A stretch of DNA of 64,000 nucleotides from Candidatus Poribacteria bacterium (lineage in GTDB: Bacteria; Poribacteria; WGA-4E; WGA-3G): contig OY282386.1 of the NCBI GenBank assembly GCA_958295945.1, positions 5,140,204 to 5,204,203 on the forward strand, given 5' to 3'. Numbering within the stretch: position 1 is the stretch's first letter; each line of letters opens with the position of its first letter. Below the pieces are notes generated by a model. It searched no databases. It saw only the letters and a list, made by a program, of their open reading frames with translations, and was not told where the DNA came from. Position numbers and translations under genes: made by a program. Positions 1 through 7,640 of this stretch are shown here, piece by piece.

Positions 1-144
1 CTTCTTTGGAAAACACGGGACAAAGGACAAGCATTGCGAATCGCACATCCCGCAATGCAAGTGCGAACTATATTCAACACCATTGGTCTTACCCAAAGCA
101 TAGGCGTATATGCTTCTGAAGAAGAAGCATTGGAAGAGTTTTAA
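1..144 (+). CDS. C-terminal end of a STAS-domain protein (partial)
   Basis: The window opens inside this gene. Frame 1 is open from base 1 to a TAA at 142-144 and gives 47 residues ending in TIGLTQSIGVYASEEEALEEF. A segment of the type 'valine-rich strand, F-x-x-x-G-L, short strand, acidic EEEAL' is the usual last helix and strand of anti-sigma-factor antagonist (STAS) domains, which bind anti-sigma kinases in partner-switching regulation. The N-terminal part with the phosphorylatable serine lies outside the window. The gene ends 2 bases before the convergent membrane-protein gene. Family assignment rests on the C-terminal signature only. Confidence 0.6.
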   Translation, partial: LLWKTRDKGQALRIAHPAMQVRTIFNTIGLTQSIGVYASEEEALEEF

Positions 145-146
145 GG

Positions 147-2039
147 TTACGGGAAGAGGGTGTACATGTTCTTGTTAAATAGTACACCTAACAAACTCCA
201 AAGGCTGCCTGCAAGGAATTGACCAAAGATAAGACCCAAAAACAGTGGTAACGCATTACGGTAAGCACGGACACCACCACCTGTGAAAAGTATCCTCTTG
301 AATAACCACCCTAAGAATATGGAAAACCACATCCATCCGATCGCCCAACCGTTACCCACAGCATATCCCACTGGATAAAACGGCCACCACAAAAACTGCC
401 GTTTTAGTAATGTCAAAACACCAGTCAATAGGAAGCCAAATCCTATATGTTGGACTGCAGTTATATTAGGCGATCTCGGTGTAGTAATCCAGTTTTGTAG
501 TCTGTTAAATTCACCGACACCCCATCGCGCAAACCGAAATTCATAATATAATGCGACGTGACCGACTATAGAAATAACTGCACCAACAATTGATGCTACT
601 ATCAAAGCGATAACAATTCTATTTTCTCGGAGACGAAACTGTCTACCAATTTTAAATGCCTCTAACTGATGTGGCATAGGATGGCACCGATACCCGTAAG
701 CAAGCCACGATAGTAAGGTTGTATTTGTCAAATTCTGTGCACCTAACGGACGACTTCCTAAAAAGAGTAGCATTAAACGGTCAGGATGTACGCCGTGTAG
801 TTCGTGAGTCGGTGGACCGAGTTCAGCACGCATACGCGTCATACCGATGCACAATACCAAATAGATACCAAAATATCCGAGTGCTACCCACGGTGATAAT
901 CCAGCAAAATACCAAAAGACTAATACTATTGCCAATCCGATTATCAACCCATAAACAGCAAGTTGATATAAACCGTCTTTTGACTTGAATGAAAACACGT
1001 TAGCAAGCACCCTTAATATCTCTCTCCTACTTGTTACCAATGCGAGTAGTCCAATGCCGATCCACGCGCCTGTCCGTTGTTCCGTTTGAAAACTAATTGC
1101 CGTTGTCCATCCCGTTCCACTGAAAAAGACACGTTGCAATCCCCAGAACAGGTAAAATCCCCAGAAGGACAACGCTAAATCTAACGGCATCAGATATCCA
1201 AGTCCTATTGCAAACGGATATACATAGATAGGTAATCGTCCCATTGCATTCCAAGGACGATCTTCAAAGAAAAGCAGATACTTTATTTTCAAAGATGGTA
1301 TTACAGGAAAAAGAAAATTGAGTCCTCCCATTATTTCAAGTCCAAAGGCAATGCCAAATCCAAGCCATATTAGTTTGTTACGAAATAGATTGGATGTATT
1401 TCCAAGCAATTCAACGGGAAGTGTTGTTAATGGATAACTTAACTTTTCATGATCTATCCACTGTTTCCGAATTATGATGTTTATACATAACATGATAAAG
1501 AGCAGAACAATCACCAAAACACTCCATGCGACAATAGGCCATAGCCATGCTTCCATATAACGAGGTTGCCAGAATGAATCATCCCCTTCAAAATAACCTT
1601 GTAATATTTTACGATCAGTAATCGTCAACCAAGTCGGTAGAAATCGAAAGAAGATATCTGCCCACTCATTTTCCGGCGTGGCAAACCATCCAGCATTAGC
1701 AATCATCGGTACTAATTGTCGGACGATGTCGTGTCCTGCAAGTGCTGTCGCAACAGACACCATGATGTAGGTCATTGCAAGTTCGCGTGATGTGGGGGCA
1801 GCGCGTTTTAATAGTTTTCTTAGGAACGGGGCAAGAGCAGCCAACAGAAAGAAGGTAAAAATGACGGTAGGAAAGATTGAAAAATCTGTGAGTTCCCAAA
1901 CAACGCGGTTTTCAGCTGATATTATCCAATAACAGGTAAGAATAATGAGAATAGAACCGAAGAGAAGCGTACCAATAAGAAATCGGATGGTTGAAGGTGT
2001 CTCAACGTCCTGTAATGTGCCTGGTTCATTCGGATTCAT
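147..2039 (-). CDS. Large polytopic membrane protein, DUF6784/DUF6785 type
   Basis: A 630-residue integral membrane protein with roughly a dozen hydrophobic segments spread over its whole length. Recognisable stretches are 'AGHDIVRQLVP' (about 100-112), 'RKQWIDHEKLSYPL' (about 190-205) and 'GMTRMRAELGPPTHELHG' (about 400-420). The last two recur almost unchanged in the gene at 30827-32758, so the two are clear paralogues. I know this family only as DUF6784/DUF6785-type proteins, frequent in Poribacteria and Planctomycetes and of unknown function; the polar motif between membrane segments suggests a transporter or channel, but that is inference. It converges on the STAS gene and is divergent from smpB. 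Confidence 0.75.
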   Translation of the reverse strand: MNPNEPGTLQDVETPSTIRFLIGTLLFGSILIILTCYWIISAENRVVWELTDFSIFPTVIFTFFLLAALAPFLRKLLKRAAPTSRELAMTYIMVSVATALAGHDIVRQLVPMIANAGWFATPENEWADIFFRFLPTWLTITDRKILQGYFEGDDSFWQPRYMEAWLWPIVAWSVLVIVLLFIMLCINIIIRKQWIDHEKLSYPLTTLPVELLGNTSNLFRNKLIWLGFGIAFGLEIMGGLNFLFPVIPSLKIKYLLFFEDRPWNAMGRLPIYVYPFAIGLGYLMPLDLALSFWGFYLFWGLQRVFFSGTGWTTAISFQTEQRTGAWIGIGLLALVTSRREILRVLANVFSFKSKDGLYQLAVYGLIIGLAIVLVFWYFAGLSPWVALGYFGIYLVLCIGMTRMRAELGPPTHELHGVHPDRLMLLFLGSRPLGAQNLTNTTLLSWLAYGYRCHPMPHQLEAFKIGRQFRLRENRIVIALIVASIVGAVISIVGHVALYYEFRFARWGVGEFNRLQNWITTPRSPNITAVQHIGFGFLLTGVLTLLKRQFLWWPFYPVGYAVGNGWAIGWMWFSIFLGWLFKRILFTGGGVRAYRNALPLFLGLIFGQFLAGSLWSLLGVLFNKNMYTLFP

Positions 2040-2241
2040 GCTCTTATCTTATCATATCTTATGGATTCTATGCAATGAATATTTACTCACACCTGATCTG
2101 ACAAATTCTGTTTCAGAGAATACATTAGTATCTTAATACGAATGTAACGAAATACATCAGAAAGACACAAAACTAAATCACCCTGCATGATAGACAATTT
2201 CCTTGCATGCTGGAAATTTATATGTTACAATAAAGGTTATT

Positions 2242-2703
2242 GTGAAAAAGAAGACGAATTCCCCGCAGAACGGAACAATTACAGTCAATCGGAAAGCGCG
2301 CTACGACTATCATCTGCGTGACCGATATGAAGTAGGTATCGTTTTGCAGGGCACTGAAGTTAAAGCAATAAGGAATGGACAGTTCAATCTGACAGATAGT
2401 TACGCACAGATAACAGATGGTGAGGTATTTCTGGTTGATGCGTACATTGGTTTGTACGATCAAGGAAATCGGATGAACCATGAACCGAAACGCCCCCGTA
2501 AACTGTTGTTACATCGTAGCGAGATCAGAAAACTGGCACGTTCTGTTCAATCCAAAGGTTTGACATTAATTCCAACCCGTGCATACTTTACAGGTGGTAG
2601 AGTCAAGTTAGAGTTAGCAGTAGCACAAGGAAAACGTCTTTACGACAAACGTGATAAAATAAACCGAGACCAAGCTGATCGTGAAATACGTTCATATACA
2701 TAG
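2242..2703 (+). CDS. smpB: SsrA-binding protein SmpB
   Basis: SmpB binds tmRNA and delivers it to stalled ribosomes for trans-translation. The protein shows the family's hallmarks: 'NRKARYDYHLRDRYEVGIVLQGTEVKAIR' near the N-terminus, 'LVDAYIGLYDQGN...HEPKRPRKLLLHRSEI' in the OB-fold, and a basic C-terminal tail with 'YDKRDKINRDQADREIR'. The start is taken at GTG 2242, with AAAGG at 2232-2236 five bases upstream, giving a protein that begins just before the conserved core like other SmpBs. An in-frame TTG at 2203 would add 13 residues unlike the family. The tmRNA gene follows 18 bases downstream, the commonly seen smpB-ssrA pairing. Confidence 0.95.
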   Translation: MKKKTNSPQNGTITVNRKARYDYHLRDRYEVGIVLQGTEVKAIRNGQFNLTDSYAQITDGEVFLVDAYIGLYDQGNRMNHEPKRPRKLLLHRSEIRKLARSVQSKGLTLIPTRAYFTGGRVKLELAVAQGKRLYDKRDKINRDQADREIRSYT

Positions 2704-2721
2704 ACCCATGAGTTAAATTTT

Positions 2722-3072
2722 GGGGGTGACACAGGTTTCGACGGAGGTAATTGCGATATAGGTTGCATGTCGAGGTCTCCGCAGGCCTCGTAAAATAGGC
2801 GGAACAATTATAATTGCTGATCAAGAATTAGCACTAGCTGCTTAAGCGGCTACGCTTTGCTGACTTGCTGTCCGTCAGGAAGGCAAAAGCGTCACAATAC
2901 GGGCTAGCAGTTTGGTTGTTCTCAAGGGACATACTGTGAATCTAAACTTGAGATAGTCATTTGTGAATCCTGCACAGGGGAGTCAAAATGGCGAAACTTT
3001 GAACCTGTGATAAACATGTAGAAACCTTTATTAATCTGCTTTCGGACGCGGGTTCGATTCCCGCCACCTCCA
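2722..3072 (+). ncRNA. ssrA: transfer-messenger RNA (tmRNA)
   Basis: The 5' end GGGGGUGACACAGGUUUCGA and the 3' end with UUCGAUUCCC and CACCUCC form the tRNA-like half. GGGGGUG at 2722-2728 pairs over seven positions with CACCUCC at 3065-3071 (one G-U), followed by discriminator A3072. The next bases are TCA, so CCA must be added after transcription. 'GACGCGGGTTCGATTCCCGCC' makes the T arm. The mRNA-like part encodes the degradation tag at 2801-2845. Length (about 350 nt) is normal for a one-piece tmRNA. It lies directly downstream of smpB, whose product is its protein partner. An inverted repeat follows immediately. Confidence 0.96.
2801..2845 (+). other. tmRNA proteolysis-tag reading frame
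   Basis: Within the tmRNA the frame from GGA 2801 to TAA 2843-2845 encodes GTIIIADQELALAA. The resume codon is inferred by alignment with the E. coli context, where AUAGUC precedes the first tag codon; here AUAGGC precedes GGA. The C-terminal ALAA matches the signal read by ClpXP-type proteases. A glycine resume codon is also known from Bacillus-type tags. Confidence 0.85.
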
Positions 3073-3076
3073 TCAT

Positions 3077-3112
3077 AACAATAGACACACAAGTGATTGT
3101 ATGTCTATTGTT
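3077..3112 (+). terminator. Inverted repeat after tmRNA, probable terminator
   Basis: AACAATAGACA at 3077-3087 pairs perfectly with TGTCTATTGTT at 3102-3112, leaving a 14-base loop; a T-rich stretch (AACATTTTCATTTTC) follows. Position directly behind the tmRNA 3' end fits transcription termination, although the loop is long and the T run interrupted. Confidence 0.55.
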
Positions 3113-3197
3113 AACATTTTCATTTTCAACAATCAAATCTGACTTTTCTTGCTATCTTTCCTTATATCAATGTCTCAATATAAGAGGACGATGCACG

Positions 3198-3620
3198 ATG
3201 GCTGAGTTTGGAAATTTACCCACACGTATTCAGCAGCTTGCTAAAGCAGAACTCCAACAGGATGAGAAAATCTATCTGTGTGTTCTCGGACGTTCCTCAT
3301 TGTTGCGTCCAGATTTCGTTCTTATTACATCGCAGCGCGTCCTCGTATTAGATGAAAAGTTTATGGGGAATGTCGCTGTCTCCTATGCTAATATACGTTG
3401 TAATTTGTTATTCAGTGATATAAGTTCAGTCAAACTTGCACGTATGTTGAAACATCGGTTATTTGGTCAAGCACGGCTGGAAATTTATGTCAAACGGAAT
3501 ATCTACTGGATAGATAACCTGGGGTTCCGTGAAGCGATACATGTCCATCAATTTATCACCGATCAGATAAGGAGGAAAACTAATGGGTACTTTTTGGAAA
3601 TATCTTGTAGTACCTTATAA
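3198..3620 (+). CDS. Small bacterial PH-domain-like protein
   Basis: A soluble protein of about 140 residues. The alternation 'LRPDFVLITSQRVLVLDEK...YANIRCNLLFSDISSVKLARMLKHRLFGQARLEIYVKRNIYWIDNLG' is typical of bacterial pleckstrin-homology (bPH) domains, where a strand pair 'fvliTsqRvlvld' is followed by 'I..v.l....fg...l.i'. I start it at ATG 3198, because AAGAGGA at 3182-3188 lies upstream and the frame's 35 earlier residues are cysteine-rich and atypical. Its last 38 bases overlap the following gene, so the two are probably translationally coupled. Context (YqiJ-like and flotillin genes) suggests a membrane-associated role. The domain call is by pattern only. Confidence 0.65.
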   Translation: MAEFGNLPTRIQQLAKAELQQDEKIYLCVLGRSSLLRPDFVLITSQRVLVLDEKFMGNVAVSYANIRCNLLFSDISSVKLARMLKHRLFGQARLEIYVKRNIYWIDNLGFREAIHVHQFITDQIRRKTNGYFLEISCSTL

Positions 3621-4413
3621 TGTATGGTTTACTGCTCCGCTTGCCGTCGTTTTCCTGTTTGCCATTTTTCGATTGGTACTCGGTGGTTTGGATTTCGGAG
3701 ATGCTGATGTGGATGCTGACGCTGATGTGGATGCAGACTTTGACGTTGATGCTGATGTAGACTTTGACGTTGATGCTGATGTAGACTTTGACGTTGATGC
3801 TGATGTAGACTTTGACGTTGATGCTGATGTAGACTTTGACGTTGATGCTGATGTAGACATGGATGTTGACGCTGATGTAGACATGGATGTTGATGCCGAT
3901 GCAGATACCGAAATAACAACGGATTCTGGTGCAGCTGGTAGTGTCTTTGCAGACGTATTAGGTTTCTTGAACATTGGCAGGGTCCCGTTTATGGTTGTCG
4001 TAATGTCCCTTTTTACGACTTGGAGTTTCACGGGGTTAATCGTCAATAATATCCTCCGTGTAGATTCTACAACAAGTTTGTTCTTTGGCATTTCCTGTTC
4101 GGCTGCGTTTGTCTGCAGTGTGGTAAGTACACGATATCTATCGTTGACTCTTTCAAGGATCTTCCCAGAAAGTGATCCAGCGACAAAAGATTTGCATTTA
4201 CTCGGGTTACGCGGTAGAGTGATAAGCGGACAAGTTACCACAACTTTCGGAACAGCACGTGTCGTTGTCCCTAATGGGGATACATTAACAGTGAAATGTC
4301 GTGTAAAACCTGATGAAACGCTTCCGGTAAAAGGAGATACCGTTATTCTTATAAACTATGATTCTGATAAACGAATTTTTGATGTGAAACCCGTAGAAAT
4401 GGAACTACAGTAA
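3583..4413 (+). CDS. YqiJ/NfeD-like membrane protein with acidic Val-Asp repeat
   Basis: 276 residues: membrane segment 1 (about 12-34), a highly acidic low-complexity stretch of alternating V/A/F/M and D (about 38-108), membrane segments 2 and 3 (about 128-185), and a C-terminal OB-like domain from about 205 ('GLRGRVISGQVTTTFGTARVVVPNG'). This architecture, directly upstream of a flotillin gene, matches YqiJ/YuaF (NfeD-superfamily) partners of YqiK/YuaG flotillins, which organise membrane microdomains. GGAGG at 3571-3575 precedes ATG 3583. The acidic stretch is encoded by a 24-bp tandem repeat (3733-3900) and could vary in length between strains. It might bind cations; that is inference from composition. 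Confidence 0.8.
   Translation: MGTFWKYLVVPYNVWFTAPLAVVFLFAIFRLVLGGLDFGDADVDADADVDADFDVDADVDFDVDADVDFDVDADVDFDVDADVDFDVDADVDMDVDADVDMDVDADADTEITTDSGAAGSVFADVLGFLNIGRVPFMVVVMSLFTTWSFTGLIVNNILRVDSTTSLFFGISCSAAFVCSVVSTRYLSLTLSRIFPESDPATKDLHLLGLRGRVISGQVTTTFGTARVVVPNGDTLTVKCRVKPDETLPVKGDTVILINYDSDKRIFDVKPVEMELQ
3733..3900 (+). repeat. Seven 24-bp in-frame tandem repeats
   Basis: Seven head-to-tail 24-base units. Four at 3757-3780, 3781-3804, 3805-3828 and 3829-3852 are identical and read VDFDVDAD; the unit at 3733 differs by one base, and the last two (3853-3900) read VDMDVDAD. The unit length is a multiple of three, so copy-number changes keep the frame. Less regular Asp-rich sequence extends on both sides (about 3700-3906). 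Confidence 0.95.
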
Positions 4414-4462
4414 ATACAAATTACCAAAAATAAACATGATAGCAAAAGTCAAGGAGAAATGA

Positions 4463-6310
4463 ATGGAACTTTTTATACTCATTGTTGGTGGTCTGATTGC
4501 GTTATTCGTAATCTTCGTGTTAATCTATAAATCATTTTACAAAAAAGCCCCTGCTGATGCCGCGTTGGTGATTTCAGGTGGCAGTAAAAAACGTGTTGTA
4601 TTTGGTGGAACACTTGTCAACCCAATCACAAACATAACGCAAACTATCTCGCTAAACACCTTACAGCTGCCTGTTGAACGTGAAGGTCAAGCGGCACTGA
4701 TTACAAAGGATAGTTTACGTGTTGACATTCAGGCAGAATTCTATGTTAAAATTGAACCGAATGAGCAAGATGTTCTTAAAGCAGTCGCAAGTCTTGGAGA
4801 TAAAACCTTGACTCCAGAAGCTGTGAACACCTTGCTGGAAGGTAAACTTGTAGGTGTTTTACGAAGTGTTGCCGCAACCATGGAACTTCAGGAACTCCAT
4901 GAAAAACGACAAGAATTCTCTGATCAGGTTCAAGAAGCATGCCTTGAAGATCTTGAACAGAACGGATTCAAACTTGAAACTGTTGCAATTACCAACCTTG
5001 ATCAAACACCACTTGATTCACTTGATGAAAACAACCGTTTTGATGTTGTCGCAATTCAGACGATCAAGCAGGAAGTTGAAGAGAAACAGACTGCGACCGC
5101 TAAGATAGAACACGAAAATAAAGTTAAACGTGAAGAAGACCGTCTCAAAGCGGAACTTGAGATCAAGATGCGTGAAGAAGAAACAGAGACTGAAGGTTTA
5201 GAGGTAGAGCAACGACTTGAATTCGCCCAAGAAGAACAACGTAAGGAAATTGCTACTAACAAGGCGGAACAGGAACGAGCGGTTGAAGCACATAAGTTTG
5301 AACAACTCCAGGCAGTTGAAGAAGCACGAATTATGCAGGAACAGGCTATCAAATCTGCTGAAATTGCACAAACTCAGAAAATAGAGATGGAACGGATTGA
5401 ACAGGAACGTCAGGTTGAAGAAAGTGAAATCTCTCAAAAGCAAGCAGTTGAGCTTGCAAAAGTACAACAACTCCAAGCAGTTGAGGAAGCAGAAATCCAA
5501 CGTAACCTCACTATTGAAAAAGCTAAGATCGAACAAGAGGCTACAGTCAAAGAAACAGAAATTGAACGTAGAATTGTACTGATTGATAAGGAACGTGCAG
5601 AAAAAGAAGCTGAGGCAGAAAACGCTATTCTTGTTTCAATGAAAGAGAAAGAACGTGAGATTGCCCTAATTGATCTGTTATCGGTTTCTGCAGAAAAAGC
5701 CCGTGCTGAAGCCGCCGTTGAAACTGCTGAAGCAATAGAAAAGGCAGAACGCGAAAGCAAAATTGAACTGATTCGTGCAGAACAAGAAGCAGACGAAGAA
5801 AAAATTGCTAAGGAGAAGATGGCTGATGCTGAGGCATACACCATCGTTGAAACAGCAAAAGCGGAACTGGAGGCAGCGAAAGTCAAGGCTGAGGCAACAA
5901 GAATTCTTGCCGAGGCTTTGCTTGTTGAAGCAAGAGCTGAGGCTGATGGAGAAGAAGCCCTAATTACTGCCAAAAACCAGGCTGAACCACAGGTCCTTGT
6001 CAGTGATGCAGTGCATGCACTTGTTGAGGCATTACCTGAAGTTACGGGTGAGTTGATGAAACCTGCAGAACGTATTGAAAGTATTCGTGTACTTGACTTA
6101 GGTGGTAATGGTGGTAATGGTAATTCAGGTGGAATGAGCCGCATCCTCAGTTCAATAGTAAATGCAGGTGCTGCCATGCCGCTCTTGAAAGAACTCGTTA
6201 ACTTCAGCGGACTTGATACCGCAAAAATTGGACAGACGATTCAAGATTATGCTAAAGGTCTTAATCAGAATTCAGTAACGGATTCTGATTCCGAGTCTAC
6301 TTCTGAATAA
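4463..6310 (+). CDS. Flotillin-like SPFH protein (YqiK type)
   Basis: 615 residues. One N-terminal membrane segment (2-24) precedes the YqiK-type lead-in 'KKAPADAALVISGGSKKRVVFGGTLVNPI', then the SPFH domain to about 205 ('LTKDSLRVDIQAEFYVKI'-like core and 'ALEDLEQNGFKLETVAITNLDQT'). From about 205 to 510 comes an almost uninterrupted coiled coil of E/Q/K/A repeats ('EQERQVEESEISQKQAVELAK'), then a glycine-rich linker near 555 and a helical tail. Flotillins oligomerise on the inner face of the membrane through the coiled coil and scaffold microdomains. AAGGAGAAATGA before ATG 4463 is a strong ribosome site. It is the third gene of the PH / YqiJ-like / flotillin set. The coiled coil looks longer than in typical YqiK proteins. 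Confidence 0.9.
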   Translation: MELFILIVGGLIALFVIFVLIYKSFYKKAPADAALVISGGSKKRVVFGGTLVNPITNITQTISLNTLQLPVEREGQAALITKDSLRVDIQAEFYVKIEPNEQDVLKAVASLGDKTLTPEAVNTLLEGKLVGVLRSVAATMELQELHEKRQEFSDQVQEACLEDLEQNGFKLETVAITNLDQTPLDSLDENNRFDVVAIQTIKQEVEEKQTATAKIEHENKVKREEDRLKAELEIKMREEETETEGLEVEQRLEFAQEEQRKEIATNKAEQERAVEAHKFEQLQAVEEARIMQEQAIKSAEIAQTQKIEMERIEQERQVEESEISQKQAVELAKVQQLQAVEEAEIQRNLTIEKAKIEQEATVKETEIERRIVLIDKERAEKEAEAENAILVSMKEKEREIALIDLLSVSAEKARAEAAVETAEAIEKAERESKIELIRAEQEADEEKIAKEKMADAEAYTIVETAKAELEAAKVKAEATRILAEALLVEARAEADGEEALITAKNQAEPQVLVSDAVHALVEALPEVTGELMKPAERIESIRVLDLGGNGGNGNSGGMSRILSSIVNAGAAMPLLKELVNFSGLDTAKIGQTIQDYAKGLNQNSVTDSDSESTSE

Positions 6311-6409
6311 GATATGCAGCTTCAACTGTTGAAGTTGATAGAACATCTAAAACTCGCTTACATAATATCTTTGGTTTATAGTGAAATCAAAAAATATGTG
6401 CACATTCCC

Positions 6410-6617
6410 GGTAGATGCGGTTTTCTAACCGCATCTATGAGACTGAACAAATACCGGTTCGGTTAGGAAACCGAACCATAGGCAGCAATTTAAGGGGGAG
6501 GACGCTATAATCCCGTGCCGGTAGGTTCGGTTTCCTAACCGAACCGGATCTTCCGCGAGAACCCTCTATCAAAGCGTTTGGCACAAAGCCGGTTCGGTTA
6601 GGAAACCGAACCTACCG
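6410..6617. repeat. Cluster of palindromic repeats in a gene-free stretch
   Basis: The interval between the flotillin and DUF151 genes (6311-6691) holds no gene. It contains a palindrome GGTTCGGTTAGG...CCGAACC at 6456-6477, the same sequence inverted at 6524-6545 and again direct at 6591-6612, each flanked by CCGG or CTACCG. A related but different palindrome, built on GATGCGGTT/AACCGCATC, is at 6410-6438. All share the layout 'arm, 4-base centre TTAGG/TTTCT type, arm' and could fold as RNA hairpins. They look like a dispersed palindromic (REP-like) family. Confidence 0.85.
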
Positions 6618-6691
6618 TAGTATGTAGATAATTTTGGTTTTTACTATAAGACACATTAAACCGAAGATATTTTAAACGTTGGAGTATCCCA

Positions 6692-7111
6692 ATGGTTGAA
6701 GTAAAAGCAGACTATATCTCCACAGAAAATAATGGAACACCAGTCGTCATTCTAAAACAGAAAGAAGGTGATCCCATACGAAGGTTATTGCTTTGGATCG
6801 GAGAAGCAGAAGCAAACGCAATCAAATCGTATTTGGATGAAATGCATTTTCCACGTCCAATGACTCACGATCTTATCAAGAATATCATTGATACACTTTC
6901 AACAACCGTAAATGCGGTCTATATCACCAAAATTGAGAAGTCAACCTTTTATGCAAAGTTGAGTCTTAAAACAGATACACAAGAAATTGCCATAGATTCG
7001 CGTCCCAGCGACGCAATTGCTGTTGCAATACGATTTAATGCCCCAATCTTTGTAGATGAAGGTGTTTTAGAAGAACACGGTTTCCTTGAAGAGGAGAAAA
7101 AAGATGGTTGA
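6692..7111 (+). CDS. Bifunctional-nuclease-domain (DUF151) protein, copy 1
   Basis: 139 residues covering one DUF151/bifunctional nuclease domain: 'RRLLLWIGEAEANAI', 'PRPMTHDLIKNIIDTL' (about 55-70), 'STFYAKLSL' (about 87-95) and 'IDSRPSDAIAVAIRFNAPIFVDEGVLEE' (about 101-128). Family members studied in plants and Mycobacterium have RNase and DNase activity; the role here is unknown. Its end overlaps the start of a second copy by 8 bases, so the pair arose by tandem duplication and is likely co-translated. Length is that of the domain alone; many homologues carry an extra UvrB/UvrC-like tail that is absent here. Confidence 0.88.
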   Translation: MVEVKADYISTENNGTPVVILKQKEGDPIRRLLLWIGEAEANAIKSYLDEMHFPRPMTHDLIKNIIDTLSTTVNAVYITKIEKSTFYAKLSLKTDTQEIAIDSRPSDAIAVAIRFNAPIFVDEGVLEEHGFLEEEKKDG

Positions 7112-7598
7112 AGTAAATATTGAATTTGTGACAATTGATAGAAACACACGCACTCCCCTTGTGGTGTTGAAGGAAAAGGAAGGGGAATCTAAACGGATTT
7201 TGCTGATATGGATCGGTGAATCCGAGGCATGGGCGATAGAAAACCAATTGAAACAGATTCCGCCACAGCGTCCTATAACACACGATTTACTCAAGAGTGT
7301 GATTGACACCTTTTCAGGTAAGGTTGATTCTGTCTGTATCACTTCTATTGAGGAATCTACGTTCTATGCAGAGGTCACCCTTGATTTGAATGGTAAGAAA
7401 TACGAATTAGATTCTCGTCCCAGTGATGCCATTGCACTTGCAGTCCGATGTGAAGTCCCAATATTTGTTGAGGAAAAAGTTATAGAGGAAAATGGATTTC
7501 TTGAAGCGGAAGTGAAAAAAGAAAAAACATCGCAACGTGATGCAAAAGATATTTTGGAAAATCTGGACGATGACATTGCTAAACATTATACTGTTTAG
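7104..7598 (+). CDS. Bifunctional-nuclease-domain (DUF151) protein, copy 2
   Basis: 164 residues, paralogous to the preceding gene: both start MVEV and both contain 'THDLLKS/IKN-IDT', 'STFYA' and 'DSRPSDAIA'. I start at ATG 7104 because GAGGAG at 7091-7096 lies seven bases upstream, inside the 3' end of copy 1; a TTG at 7086 is less likely. The last 40 residues are charged ('KKEKTSQRDAKDILENLDDDIAKHY') and have no counterpart in copy 1, so the copies may differ in partner or regulation. Nuclease function is inferred from the family. Confidence 0.87.
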   Translation: MVEVNIEFVTIDRNTRTPLVVLKEKEGESKRILLIWIGESEAWAIENQLKQIPPQRPITHDLLKSVIDTFSGKVDSVCITSIEESTFYAEVTLDLNGKKYELDSRPSDAIALAVRCEVPIFVEEKVIEENGFLEAEVKKEKTSQRDAKDILENLDDDIAKHYTV

Positions 7599-7640
7599 TA
7601 AATGAGCTTGATTTACGTTTCTATAGGAATGTGTACCATC

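Noticed and set aside
2203-2231. TTGCAT-17-TACAAT promoter and TTG start of smpB
   Set aside because: Spacing is ideal, but transcription would start about 4 bases before the GTG that has its own ribosome site, so promoter and start conflict; the TTG start gives residues unlike SmpB.
3733-3900. Possible CRISPR array
   Set aside because: Units are contiguous with no spacers and encode protein; no cas genes in the window.
3615-4241. 208-residue antisense frame rich in Ser/Thr/Ala
   Set aside because: It is only the complement of the Asp-Val repeat and flanking gene; low complexity.
5434-6177. 247-residue antisense frame in the flotillin gene
   Set aside because: Shadow of the coiled-coil coding sequence, Ser/Ala-rich, no ribosome site.
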